Source of the DNA: Kiritimatiellota bacterium
GTDB lineage: Bacteria; Verrucomicrobiota; Kiritimatiellia; JAAZAB01
Direction of reading: 5' to 3'
NCBI GenBank assembly: GCA_026398415.1
Contig: JAPLSY010000030.1
Coordinates: 85,306-149,305, forward strand
DNA: 64,000 nucleotides
This document shows, in pieces, positions 32,785 to 41,302 of the stretch. Position numbers and translations under genes: made by a program. Within the stretch, counting starts at the first letter, position 1; each line of letters opens with the position of its first letter. The notes under the pieces were generated by a model. The model did not search any database, was not told the DNA's origin, and saw only the letters and a program-made list of their open reading frames with translations.

Positions 32785-34680
32785 TCATGAGCGCCGCTTC
32801 AGCCAGCCCTGTTCGCAATACCAGCGCGTGGTCTGAATCAGGCCCGCCTCATTGGAATAGCGCACCTGGTATCCCAGTTTTTCCCGCAGTTTACGCGTGT
32901 TGAACGAACGGTCTTTGGTGAAAAACGCCAGCCGCCGCCGATGAATGGGCGGCTCGACGCCCAGTTTACGACAGACCCATTCGCACACGTCGGCGGCCAT
33001 AAAGAACGGGAACGCCGGCAGGCGCACGAGGCGAAATCGGTTGCCCAGTTCGCCGGCCACGATCCGCGCCATCTGGTCGAGCGTTATACAGTCCGGATTG
33101 CCGCAAATGAAAACTTCATCCCGGGCGGCCGGATGCGTCGCCGCCAGGATCATGATGTTGGTGAGATCGTCCACGTGAATCAGGTGATAAAGGCACTGGC
33201 CGCGCCCGAGCAGGAACAGGATCCGGCGCGAGGCCATCCGGAAAAATTTCAGCAGGCGCGTGTCGCCTGGCCCGTAAATGGCCGCCGGCCGGATCACGGT
33301 GTAAGGCAATGCTTTCTTCTGGGCAAAATCCCTCAGCCACAGTTCGGCATCCGCCTTGGTCTGCTGGTAGATGTCGCCCGGGTGCATGGAATAGAGCTCG
33401 TCGGCCGGCGGGTTGGCGATATGGCCGTGGACCCCCACGGTGGAGACATGCACGAACCGCTTGAACGCGGGATTCTTCAGGGCCGCGCGGGCCAGGAGCT
33501 GGGTGCTGTGCACATGCACCTGGGCATACATGGCGTCGGCATGCCGGGCCTCCCGGTAGGCCGCCGCCACGTGAAAAATATAATCAACACCCTGCGTAGC
33601 CTCGGCCACCACGGCTTCGTCAAATACGTTGCCCCGATGCCAACGGATGGGCAGATCGCGGAGCGCCTCCAGGTTCGAGGAGGCCCGGGCAATGGCATGC
33701 ACCTCCAGGCCGGAGCGCACCAGTTTGCGGGCCAGGAGCGCGCCGGTAAACCCGGTCGCGCCGGTAACCAGCACACGCGTGCCGGCGGGGATTGCGCAGG
33801 GCGGCTGGCTAAGCTCCCTGGCCGAGCTCCCTGGCTGATCCTGGGCAGGCGGGCAGGCGAACGCAGCAGACTCGCGCCGCCGCAGTTCCAGGATGACCGG
33901 CGAACCCCAGCGCCGGACCAGGCCGGCTTGGCGCAACAGGTCTTCCATCGCGGCGGAAAGCGGCCGGCATTTCAGGCGGCGATGCAGGACCATGGGCAGG
34001 AAGAACTGGCCGCTCCGCCGGCCGGGAACAAAGTTATGGCGGGCAAATGCGCCGGCAATTTCCGCATGACGAAACAAGCGGAATGCGCGCGTGTTGCCCT
34101 CCAGCTTTTTCTTGGCGCCGAACAAACGCGGGGCCACGCAATTCAGGCTCTGGCTCGTGGGATAATCCACGATCACGGCGCGAGCGGCCACCCGGCAGAG
34201 TTCGCCAATGAGTTCCTCCCAGCGCGCACAGTGGGTCACCAGCCGGAAACACAGGACGGTGTCAAAAGACCGGTCGGCAAAAGGGAGTTTTAACACATTC
34301 GCCACCTGGAAGCGGCATTGGCCCGCCTGCGCCGGGCCTTCCGTCTTCGTCTGGCAGCGCCGGACTCCGCCGGACACGTCGGCGGGCAGGCCTGTTTCCA
34401 CGAGGGCAGCAATCCGCCGGCGACAGACTTCCGCGCTGCCGACGACCGTCACCGGATAATGTTCCCGGCAGAGCGGAACGGCCAATTGGCCATGACCGCC
34501 GCCGACATCGAGGATGGCAGCGCCGGGATGGTCCTGGAGAAGATCGAGGACGGTGACTTCCTGGATCTTCAGCATCCAGGCGCCGACCGCGCCGGCAAAC
34601 CGCCCCGCATAATCATCGGACGCGGTTTCGATGTCCGCTGTCTCGGGGAACGCGTCCAGATTATTATGAGCTTGAAGCAT
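32785..34680 (-). CDS. Fusion of a class I SAM methyltransferase and an NAD-dependent epimerase/dehydratase
   Basis: 631 residues. Residues 1-270 form a SAM methyltransferase: ILDVGGGHGQLAVPL near residue 56 is motif I, and DTVLCFRLVTHC is the post-strand-4 region. Residues 300-631 form an extended short-chain dehydrogenase: VLVTGATGFTGALLARKL (NAD loop), VDYIFHVAAAYRE, and a Tyr-x3-Lys site in IYQQTKADAE. The linker is Pro/Ser-rich and is coded in part by a 13-bp direct repeat (about 33810-33836). Both domains look complete and there is no stop between them. Likely sugar or lipid modification; fusion of these two families is not one I recognise as standard. Confidence 0.82.
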   Translation of the reverse strand: MLQAHNNLDAFPETADIETASDDYAGRFAGAVGAWMLKIQEVTVLDLLQDHPGAAILDVGGGHGQLAVPLCREHYPVTVVGSAEVCRRRIAALVETGLPADVSGGVRRCQTKTEGPAQAGQCRFQVANVLKLPFADRSFDTVLCFRLVTHCARWEELIGELCRVAARAVIVDYPTSQSLNCVAPRLFGAKKKLEGNTRAFRLFRHAEIAGAFARHNFVPGRRSGQFFLPMVLHRRLKCRPLSAAMEDLLRQAGLVRRWGSPVILELRRRESAAFACPPAQDQPGSSARELSQPPCAIPAGTRVLVTGATGFTGALLARKLVRSGLEVHAIARASSNLEALRDLPIRWHRGNVFDEAVVAEATQGVDYIFHVAAAYREARHADAMYAQVHVHSTQLLARAALKNPAFKRFVHVSTVGVHGHIANPPADELYSMHPGDIYQQTKADAELWLRDFAQKKALPYTVIRPAAIYGPGDTRLLKFFRMASRRILFLLGRGQCLYHLIHVDDLTNIMILAATHPAARDEVFICGNPDCITLDQMARIVAGELGNRFRLVRLPAFPFFMAADVCEWVCRKLGVEPPIHRRRLAFFTKDRSFNTRKLREKLGYQVRYSNEAGLIQTTRWYCEQGWLKRRS

Positions 34681-34782
34681 GGTGATAGCTGTTAGGAAAA
34701 CTACTTAGTCACGGGTGGTACCCGATAACGTGAGAAAATTTCCCTCGTATCTTCTGAAGGCCGGCATTCCAGCGGAACTATC

Positions 34783-35451
34783 CTAATTAACCACGTCATA
34801 AAACGTGACGGCCATCACGGCATTACCGGTCTCATTGGGGTGGAGCCCGTCGGTCTGCATGTAGATCGGATTGTTGTCAAACGCGCTGTTAAGATCAACC
34901 AGGGCAACATCTAAATCCGAGGCAATCTGCCGGATTTTATCGTTCAACCGTTCCACGCCGTCGGATAAGCGCGCATAGCTGTAAAAAACCGGCGTCAGGG
35001 TGGCAATCACAGGGATGGTCTTATTGTCCTTGCAGGCCTGGACCATGATCCGGATGTTTACGGCGGGCACTTCTTCACCATAGCCCATGATCAAATCGTT
35101 GACCCCGACCAGGATCAGCATATAGCCCGGTTTGTTGTCGTCCAGAATGTTGTAACAGGCATCCAGTACCTCGCCGGAGGAGGCCCCGGGATAACCTGCA
35201 TTCAGCACGGTCTTGTTCAGCATGCCGGCCAGCTTGACGCTGTAACGGTCGCTGGGACTGGCAAGACCGGAACCGGCGGTAATGCTGTCGCCCAGCGCCA
35301 CATACAGGTTTGGATCATTCGGGCCGAAATCATGGCCGTCACTCAAATGGTGACTGCCACCGCCCTCACACCCCGCCAAGGCCAGGACAACGCACATCAA
35401 CCCACCCGGTACCAGCCACCAGTATTTGCGTAACCATAAAATCAATTTCAT
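34783..35451 (-). CDS. SGNH/GDSL-type esterase lipoprotein
   Basis: 222 residues. A lipobox LALAGC sits near residue 28 after a hydrophobic signal (WWLVPGGLMCVVLALAGC), then a His/Gly-rich linker. The SGNH hydrolase blocks are visible: block I ALGDSITAGSG with the nucleophile Ser, block III VGVNDLI, and block V DGLHPNETG with the Asp-x-x-His pair. Such exported enzymes deacylate glycans or lipids. The start follows AGGGTAGGG. Single gene, divergent from the nucleoside salvage operon. Confidence 0.9.
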   Translation of the reverse strand: MKLILWLRKYWWLVPGGLMCVVLALAGCEGGGSHHLSDGHDFGPNDPNLYVALGDSITAGSGLASPSDRYSVKLAGMLNKTVLNAGYPGASSGEVLDACYNILDDNKPGYMLILVGVNDLIMGYGEEVPAVNIRIMVQACKDNKTIPVIATLTPVFYSYARLSDGVERLNDKIRQIASDLDVALVDLNSAFDNNPIYMQTDGLHPNETGNAVMAVTFYDVVN

Positions 35452-35529
35452 GGCCCTACCCTTTCAAAAAAGCACCCTGAACCGTTTTTTTCATCCGGTT
35501 GCCCAACAACCAGTCGAACCGCGCGGTCA

Positions 35530-35557
35530 TTGACATACTGATATTTGATACTATACT
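35530..35557 (+). promoter_or_regulatory. Strong promoter of the nucleoside salvage operon
   Basis: TTGACA (35530-35535), 16-bp spacer, TATACT (35552-35557). The ATG of the phosphorylase gene starts 9 nt after the -10, so the transcript would have almost no leader. Confidence 0.7.
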
Positions 35558-35566
35558 GAATCAATC

Positions 35567-36919
35567 ATGGTACCGCAATGGATAATTGAAAGAAAACGCG
35601 ATGGCCGCACCCTGACGGACGAGGAAATCGGTTTTTTTATCCGGGGCTACGCCAGCGGCGCCATTCCCGATTACCAGATGGCCGCCCTGGCCATGGCCAT
35701 CACGCTCAAAGGCATGTCCCCTGACGAAACCGTGGCCCTGACCCGGAACATGTTGGCCTCGGGCATCACGCTGGACACTTCAGCGCTGCGCAATCCCAAG
35801 ATTGACAAGCATTCCACCGGCGGCATCGGTGACAAGGTGTCACTGGCCCTGGCGCCGCTGGTGGCCTGCTGCGGGATCGCCGTACCCATGATCGCCGGAC
35901 GCGGCTTGGGGCTTACCGGCGGAACCATTGACAAGCTGGAATCCATCCCCGGCTACCGCACCAATCTCGATGAGGCCGCCTTCCTACGCGTGCTGAATAC
36001 CTGCGGCTGTTCCATCATCCGCGCCATGGATACCCTCGTCCCCGCCGATAACAAACTCTACGCGCTCCGCGATGTAACCGGCACCGTACAATCGATCCCT
36101 CTGATTGTGTCCAGCATTTTGAGCAAGAAACTGGCGGCCCAGCCGGATGGACTGGTGCTGGACGTGAAATGGGGACACGGCGCTTTTATGACGACGCGCG
36201 CGGATGCCGAAGCATTGATGCAAGCGCTGGTCGCGACAGGGCGGCGCTTGGGACTGCGCATGGCGGCACTGCTCACGGATATGAATCAGCCCTTGGGCCG
36301 CGCGGTCGGCAACTCCCTGGAAGTGGCGGAAAGCGTGGACGTCCTGCGGGGCAACGGGCCGGCGGACGTAGTAGAACTCACTCTTGAACTTGGCGCGCGC
36401 ATGCTCATGCTGGGCGGTGTAGCCGCTGATCAAACGCAGGCGCTGGAGCGGCTCCGCGCCAAGTTGCAGTCCGGCGAGGCGTTTGAACGCTTAAAGACCA
36501 TGGTGCGCCTGCATGGCGGCGACCCACGCACGCTGGATGATCCGGCACGGTTGCCTTCAGCCACCATCCGTGAGAGGGTTACCGCCCACCACACCGGCTT
36601 CATTCAAACCGTGGATGCCGAGGCCATCGGCCGCGCCGCCCTGCTTCTTGGCGCCGGGCGCGCGCAGGTGACGGATAAAATCGATCCCGCTGCCGGCATC
36701 GCCGCGCTGAAAAAAATCGGCGAAGCGGTGGCCGTCGGCGAGCCGATGGCCATCCTGCACACAAACCGCCGGGACGGCCTGGAGGAAGCGCGCGCACTTT
36801 CCGCGGACGCCTTCCGGATAACCGCAGAACACGTTTCACCGCCCCCGCTCATTACGTTCGAAATCCAGCCCGCCTGCAACGCTGTGCGTAGCACTACGGG
36901 CAGGGAGACCATAACATGA
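35567..36919 (+). CDS. deoA: Pyrimidine-nucleoside / thymidine phosphorylase
   Basis: 450 residues splitting pyrimidine nucleosides with phosphate into base and (deoxy)ribose-1-phosphate. The signature KHSTGGIGDKVSLALAPL is near residue 82, followed by GRGLGLTGGTIDKLESIPGY. The phosphate-binding Lys/Ser/Thr set appears complete, and length fits the family. Whether it is DeoA or the broader Pdp type is not decidable here. The last 16 residues (QPACNAVRSTTGRETIT) are coded by a palindromic element (36868-36905) and do not look like the family's usual end. The stop overlaps the next gene by 4 bp. Confidence 0.93.
   Translation: MVPQWIIERKRDGRTLTDEEIGFFIRGYASGAIPDYQMAALAMAITLKGMSPDETVALTRNMLASGITLDTSALRNPKIDKHSTGGIGDKVSLALAPLVACCGIAVPMIAGRGLGLTGGTIDKLESIPGYRTNLDEAAFLRVLNTCGCSIIRAMDTLVPADNKLYALRDVTGTVQSIPLIVSSILSKKLAAQPDGLVLDVKWGHGAFMTTRADAEALMQALVATGRRLGLRMAALLTDMNQPLGRAVGNSLEVAESVDVLRGNGPADVVELTLELGARMLMLGGVAADQTQALERLRAKLQSGEAFERLKTMVRLHGGDPRTLDDPARLPSATIRERVTAHHTGFIQTVDAEAIGRAALLLGAGRAQVTDKIDPAAGIAALKKIGEAVAVGEPMAILHTNRRDGLEEARALSADAFRITAEHVSPPPLITFEIQPACNAVRSTTGRETIT
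36868..36905 (+). repeat. Palindromic element, copy 2 (3' end of deoA)
   Basis: Begins GCCCGCCTGCAACGCT and ends TAGCACTACGGGCAGGG, differing at few positions from copy 3. It is translated as the C-terminal tail of the phosphorylase and ends 10 bp before the PNP start. Confidence 0.7.
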
Positions 36920-37758
36920 ATCTTGCAATACTGGCACAAGGCACACAAGCCGTCCGGACCGCATTTCCCACGGCGAAGCCCGTGGTGGGACTCATCCTGG
37001 GCTCCGGCTGGTGCGCGGCCGCAACGGTCTTTGAAACGCAAGGCCGCCTGGATTATTACGCCATTCCCGGATTGGGCCGTCCGACCGTAGCCGGCCACGA
37101 CGGCGCCCTGCTCTGGGGAACATGTTCCGGCCTGGAAACATTTGTTTTCCTGGGACGACGGCACTGGTATGAAGGCGCCGGTTGGGAACCGGTTGCATTT
37201 CCCATTTATCTGCTTAAAGCGTTTGGCGCTTCGCTTGTGGTGCTGACCAATGCCGCCGGCGGCATCCGGGCCGACCTGACCCCGGGCACGTTGATGGTCA
37301 TTGACGACCACATCAACGCCATGGGCGCGCATCCGCTGGTCGGGCCACACGATCCTGGCTGGGGCACGCGGTTTCCGGACCTGACGCAGGTGTATGATGC
37401 CGATCTGCGCCGGCGGATGGCGCGCGCGGCGGAGCGCCTGGGACAACCCCTGGCACACGGGGTATATCTCGCGACCTCGGGGCCAACTTACGAAACACCG
37501 GCAGAAATTCGCGCGTTCCGTGCCTGGGGTGCGGATGCCGTCGGCATGTCCACCGTGCCGGAAGCCCTGCTGGCCCATGCCACCGGTTTGCGCGTGGGCG
37601 CTCTTTCCTTTATCGCCAATCGGGTGGCCGGACTTGGTGATCGGCCGCTGGCGCACGAAGAAATTACCGCCGCCGCTTATAGCGCCGCGCCGGCTATGAC
37701 ACGACTCTTACAGGAACTTTGGAAAGAGCTGGCCGAAGGCCGGAGAACAGACGACTGA
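36916..37758 (+). CDS. punA: Purine nucleoside phosphorylase, trimeric type
   Basis: 280 residues of the PNP/MTAP family: VGLILGSGW (phosphate loop), VVLTNAAGGIRADLTPGTLMVIDDHIN with the purine-site region, and AVGMSTVPEALLA near residue 213, all family marks. It phosphorolyses (deoxy)guanosine and inosine. The ATG overlaps the preceding stop (ATGA), so it is translationally coupled with the pyrimidine enzyme. The last few codons (EGRRTDD) are within a heptanucleotide repeat that continues into the gap. Confidence 0.92.
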   Translation: MNLAILAQGTQAVRTAFPTAKPVVGLILGSGWCAAATVFETQGRLDYYAIPGLGRPTVAGHDGALLWGTCSGLETFVFLGRRHWYEGAGWEPVAFPIYLLKAFGASLVVLTNAAGGIRADLTPGTLMVIDDHINAMGAHPLVGPHDPGWGTRFPDLTQVYDADLRRRMARAAERLGQPLAHGVYLATSGPTYETPAEIRAFRAWGADAVGMSTVPEALLAHATGLRVGALSFIANRVAGLGDRPLAHEEITAAAYSAAPAMTRLLQELWKELAEGRRTDD

Positions 37759-37844
37759 TGGCGGACGACAGACGACGGAAAAACACGTTGAGCGCGGAGC
37801 GTCAAGCGTGTAGCATAAATCTAATAACTGATGACTGATTACTT
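37742..37844 (+). repeat. Three heptanucleotide repeat blocks between PNP and cdd
   Basis: 37742-37778: five 7-nt units of the AGACGAC word, the first two being the last codons of the PNP gene. 37787-37814: four units of the GTTGAGC word. 37824-37844: three units of the ATGACTG word. Phase is exact within each block. The blocks fill the gap and end 3 nt before the cdd ATG, which lacks a clear Shine-Dalgarno. Confidence 0.8.
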
Positions 37845-37847
37845 AAG

Positions 37848-38249
37848 ATGACTACCAACCAACAAAAAAATTTGATTAAAAAGGCGGTCGCGGCAATGCG
37901 GCGGGCTTATGCGCCCTATTCCCGGTTCTGCGTCGGCGCCGCCCTGCTGACCCGGGAGGGGCGCATCTTCCAAGGCTGTAACGTGGAAAACGCCTCGTAT
38001 GGCCTCACACTATGCGCGGAACGCACGGCCCTGGGCGCCGCCGTTGCAGCGGGGCATCGCCGTTTCACGGCGTTAGCTGTCGCCTCCAACGGACAAAGCG
38101 CACCCATGCCTTGCGGAGCCTGCCTGCAGGCGCTGGCCGAATTCTGCCGACCGGACTTTGCCATTGTCACGGCCGCCGCGCAAAATCCAGCGGCAATGGT
38201 TATTTATCCACTAAAGGATCTATTGCCGCGGGCATTCCGGCTGGGATAA
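37848..38249 (+). CDS. cdd: Cytidine deaminase
   Basis: 133 residues, small tetrameric type. Zinc ligands and the catalytic Glu are in GLTLCAERTALGAAVAAG (Cys-Ala-Glu) and PMPCGACLQALAEF (P-C-x2-C). N-terminal APYSRFCVGAAL and NVENASYGLTLC bind the nucleoside. It deaminates cytidine and deoxycytidine to uridines that the upstream phosphorylase can split, so the operon is a coherent salvage set. The CCA enzyme gene starts 10 bp downstream. Confidence 0.95.
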   Translation: MTTNQQKNLIKKAVAAMRRAYAPYSRFCVGAALLTREGRIFQGCNVENASYGLTLCAERTALGAAVAAGHRRFTALAVASNGQSAPMPCGACLQALAEFCRPDFAIVTAAAQNPAAMVIYPLKDLLPRAFRLG

Positions 38250-38259
38250 TTATTTTTAC

Positions 38260-39660
38260 ATGATTTCCATTCCCACCAATTCGCTCAGCGACGGCGCCCG
38301 GTCCGTGGTCCGGCGTTTGACGGAAGCGGGCTTTACGGCCCTTTGGGCAGGAGGCTGCGTGCGCGACATCATTATGGGCCGTGAGCCGAAGGATTTTGAC
38401 GTTGCCACCTCGGCCGTACCAGACCAGGTGGAGAAACTATTCCCCGGCGCCATGACGGTGGGCAAGTCGTTCGGCGTGGTGCGGGTGCGAGTCCAGGCCC
38501 ATGAATACGAGGTGGCCACCTTCCGCAAAGACCAGGCTTACCGCGATGGACGCCATCCCGAGGGCGTGGTATTCACCGACGAGCAAACGGACGCCCTACG
38601 CCGCGACTTCACGGTAAACGCGCTGTTCCTCGATCCCCTGACCGGCGCGGTACGCGATTATGCCGGCGGCCAGGCGGACCTGGCCGCGCGCTTGATCCGG
38701 GCCGTGGGCCATCCGGATGACCGGTTTGCAGAAGACCACTTGCGCATGCTGCGCGCCGTGCGGTTTGCCGCCACGCTGGATTTCATGCTGGATCCCGCCA
38801 CGGCTGATGCCATCCGCCGGCACGCCCCACAGATCGCAATAGTCAGCGCCGAGCGGATTCAGCAGGAGTTGACGCGCATTCTGCTGGAGGCATCGCAACC
38901 CGGCACGGCGATCGAACTCCTCCAGGCCGTCGGCCTGCTCCCGGTTATTCTGCCGGAGATCTCCGCACTCCGGGGTCAGGAACAGCCCCCGCAGTTTCAC
39001 CCCGAAGGCGACGTCTGGACGCATACAATCATGATGTTGAACGCCATGCACCAACCTGCCCGCAATGCTACGCATAGCGTTGCAGGCGGGCCGGACGAGC
39101 TTGGACAAGCGGTCCAACCAGACCTACGCTTAGCTTACGCCGTCCTGCTTCACGATGTGGGCAAGCCCGGCACGGCCAAGTTCGTGGAAAACCGCATCCG
39201 GTTCGACTGCCATGCCGGCGTGGGCGCGGCTCTGGCAGAGGGAATCCTGAAGCGCCTGCGGCTGCCGAATGACGACATCAAGGCCATCGCGTTCTGCATC
39301 GGCAACCACATGCGGTTTATGGATGTTCAGCGCATGCGCAAAGCGACGCTCTGCCGGCTGGTGGGGGCGCCGACATTCGCCACCGAACTGGAACTGCATC
39401 GCCTGGATTGCGCGGCCAGTCACGGGGACATGACGAACCATGCGTTCCTGGTCGCGTTCCAGGCCGCACGTCGCGCCGAACCGGTCCTGCCTAAACCGTG
39501 GGTCACGGGTCATGATATCCTGCCCTTGGGCGTTACCGCCGGCCGCGAGATTGGCCGATGGAAACAGATGGTTTATGACGCGCAGCTGGAAGGCCTGGTG
39601 GAAAACCGGGAAGCGGCGCTGGCCTGGCTCCGACGCGAGTTGGCCGCGGCAGGACGGTAG
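38260..39660 (+). CDS. CCA-adding enzyme (tRNA nucleotidyltransferase), HD-domain type
   Basis: 466 residues adding or repairing the tRNA 3' CCA end. The head domain has LWAGGCVRDIIMG and the catalytic DFD in EPKDFDVATSA, RRDFTVNALFLDP is the second motif, and RAVRFAATLDF the third. The C-terminal HD domain reads VLLHDVGKPGTAKF, a metal phosphohydrolase site. In the linker just before it, the run PARNATHSVAGGP is coded by a palindromic element (39055-39092), an in-frame insertion in a length-variable region. The start ATG has no strong ribosome site but follows cdd closely. Confidence 0.92.
   Translation: MISIPTNSLSDGARSVVRRLTEAGFTALWAGGCVRDIIMGREPKDFDVATSAVPDQVEKLFPGAMTVGKSFGVVRVRVQAHEYEVATFRKDQAYRDGRHPEGVVFTDEQTDALRRDFTVNALFLDPLTGAVRDYAGGQADLAARLIRAVGHPDDRFAEDHLRMLRAVRFAATLDFMLDPATADAIRRHAPQIAIVSAERIQQELTRILLEASQPGTAIELLQAVGLLPVILPEISALRGQEQPPQFHPEGDVWTHTIMMLNAMHQPARNATHSVAGGPDELGQAVQPDLRLAYAVLLHDVGKPGTAKFVENRIRFDCHAGVGAALAEGILKRLRLPNDDIKAIAFCIGNHMRFMDVQRMRKATLCRLVGAPTFATELELHRLDCAASHGDMTNHAFLVAFQAARRAEPVLPKPWVTGHDILPLGVTAGREIGRWKQMVYDAQLEGLVENREAALAWLRRELAAAGR
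39055..39092 (-). repeat. Palindromic element, copy 3, inside the CCA enzyme gene
   Basis: On the minus strand it begins GGCCCGCCTGCAACGCTA, then loop TGCG, then TAGCATTGCGGGCAGG. The long stem GCAACGCTA / TAGCATTGC has one mismatch. It is in frame on the coding strand and supplies 12-13 residues without a stop. Confidence 0.75.
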
Positions 39661-39778
39661 AATATTTGCTGCCTTTTTTTTGCTTGAACCGGACGCGAAA
39701 AAAGTCTTTAATCTGGAAATTATGCAGGTCAAGCTCGGAACGCTTGGATCCGCGCTATCAACACAAGGGAGCACCGTT

Positions 39779-40414
39779 ATGAAAGCTGGAAAAAAGTCCA
39801 AAATATTGATCCTGTCAATTTACCGCGAGCTGGCTGAAGAATTTCTGAGCGCTTTCACCACCGAGCCGAAGACCGAGGTGGCCATCAATGATTTCCTGGT
39901 AACTTTTGAAATCGTGGCGGGGGATCCGAGCCAGGATCCGACATTTGCGGAGCACCTGGCCAAGACTGACGGCATCGCCATCGTGGTTCGCTTCCTGGAT
40001 GTGCTGTCCCTGGAAAAGATCAAGAACATTTACCGTTCCCTTCCGGACCCGTTGAGTATCCCCTTGGCCATTTTCATGTTGCGCGACAAGGGCGAAGCGG
40101 ACTTCAAGATCAGTTGTCCCTCGTGCGGTCAGAAGCTTTGGCTGAGGGATACGGACATCGCCAAGCGCGGCCGATGTCCAAACTGCACCAAGCCGTTTGT
40201 CATTCTCTCGCAGGGCGATCACCTGAAATCCCAGTTGATCTTACCGGACAAGGTTGAGACCTTCAAGGTCACACGCAGTAATCCCGAATCGTTCCAGGCC
40301 GCGCTGATCAAGCTTTGCGGGGGCTTGCCGGCGGGCATCAAGCCGGCCGATCTAAACGTCAGCGACGAAGCGCTTAAGAACGCGACGGTCCGTATCCAGA
40401 TTCAGAATACCTGA
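39779..40414 (+). CDS. Uncharacterised protein with alpha/beta domain and zinc ribbon
   Basis: 211 residues. The first 110 form an alternating alpha/beta region (KILILSIYRELAEEFLSAF, DGIAIVVRFLDVLSLEKIKN, LAIFMLRDKG). A zinc ribbon follows with two CxxC pairs (CPSCGQKLWLRD and RGRCPNCTKPF), then a short C-terminal beta/alpha part. I do not recognise a family. The start at 39779 follows AAGGGAG. It precedes an FGE-like lipoprotein gene by 49 bp on the same strand. Possible small regulatory or nucleotide-binding protein; not decidable. Confidence 0.7.
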   Translation: MKAGKKSKILILSIYRELAEEFLSAFTTEPKTEVAINDFLVTFEIVAGDPSQDPTFAEHLAKTDGIAIVVRFLDVLSLEKIKNIYRSLPDPLSIPLAIFMLRDKGEADFKISCPSCGQKLWLRDTDIAKRGRCPNCTKPFVILSQGDHLKSQLILPDKVETFKVTRSNPESFQAALIKLCGGLPAGIKPADLNVSDEALKNATVRIQIQNT

Positions 40415-40463
40415 CGGCGCCGAACATGGCCCCGGCAGTGTTCCCTAACGTAAGGAGGCAGGC

Positions 40464-41279
40464 ATGAACAAGCGCGCATGGGTGTATATCGTGAACTTGT
40501 GTTTGGCGGCGGGCCTGCTGGCGGGATTGGCGGGTTGCAGTAAGCCGATCAGCAATGTGGCCGACCTGGTCGTGACACTCGGGCCTAAAACCAAGATGCG
40601 GTTTATCTATATCCCGGCGTTGAAGCGGTACGTCGGCAAATACGAGGTCAGCAATAAACAATACCGCTGTTTCAAGGCGTCGCATAACAGCGGTGAACAC
40701 CAGAATTTGACGCTCAACAAGGACGACCAGCCGGCGGTGGCCGTGAGCTGGAATGACGCGCGCGCCTTTTGCGCATGGATGACCCACGCCCCCGCGGTCA
40801 CGCCCAAGACCGTTGGCAGTAATCAGTTGCGGTTTCGCCTGCTGACCGAAAAGGAATGGGAAACGGTGGCCGCTTGTGGCACGTCGGCGGAATATCCCTG
40901 GGGCGATGGGCCCATTCCTCGCGACTGGAATTACTATGGCATCGAAAACCCGGGACCGGGTCAGAAACTGGATCACAATGACGGCTACCAAGTGTCCTGC
41001 CCAGTGCAGAAAAGCGGCGCGAATGCCTGGGGCCTGTTTGGGGTCGGCGGCAACGTATGGGAATGGTGCGAGGACACCGACGCCGACGACACGGAAGGCA
41101 AAACTCGGGTGCTGAAGGGCGCCGCATGGTCGGACTGCGCGGCTTTGTTCCTTAAAATTTCACGGCGGAGCAGTTACACGGCGGATTACACATCGTCGAG
41201 CATCGGGTTCCGCGTCCTCGCCGAGCCAATGACCAGCGCGCCGACCACGCCAGCCCCGGAAGATGCGACGGATAAGTGA
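40464..41279 (+). CDS. FGE/SUMF1-like (formylglycine-generating-enzyme fold) lipoprotein
   Basis: 271 residues. A signal peptide and lipobox (LLAGLAGC near residue 25) place it outside the cytoplasm. The FGE-sulfatase fold follows: YEVSNKQYRCF at the N-terminal side, AVSWNDARAFCAWM, FRLLTEKEWETVAACG, the NVWEWCED signature near residue 196, and IGFRVL at the end. The two redox cysteines that make true FGE an oxidase are not evident, so it is probably one of the non-catalytic or peptide-binding variants. Strong Shine-Dalgarno AAGGAGG precedes the ATG. Confidence 0.85.
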   Translation: MNKRAWVYIVNLCLAAGLLAGLAGCSKPISNVADLVVTLGPKTKMRFIYIPALKRYVGKYEVSNKQYRCFKASHNSGEHQNLTLNKDDQPAVAVSWNDARAFCAWMTHAPAVTPKTVGSNQLRFRLLTEKEWETVAACGTSAEYPWGDGPIPRDWNYYGIENPGPGQKLDHNDGYQVSCPVQKSGANAWGLFGVGGNVWEWCEDTDADDTEGKTRVLKGAAWSDCAALFLKISRRSSYTADYTSSSIGFRVLAEPMTSAPTTPAPEDATDK

Positions 41280-41302
41280 AGCGGGAGTAACTACCCAGGT
41301 TA

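Noticed and set aside
32941..34293. Long plus-strand open frame (450 codons) opposite the methyltransferase-epimerase gene
   Set aside because: Arg/Pro/His-rich composition with no motif; it is the GC-rich antisense shadow of a gene with clear domains on the other strand.
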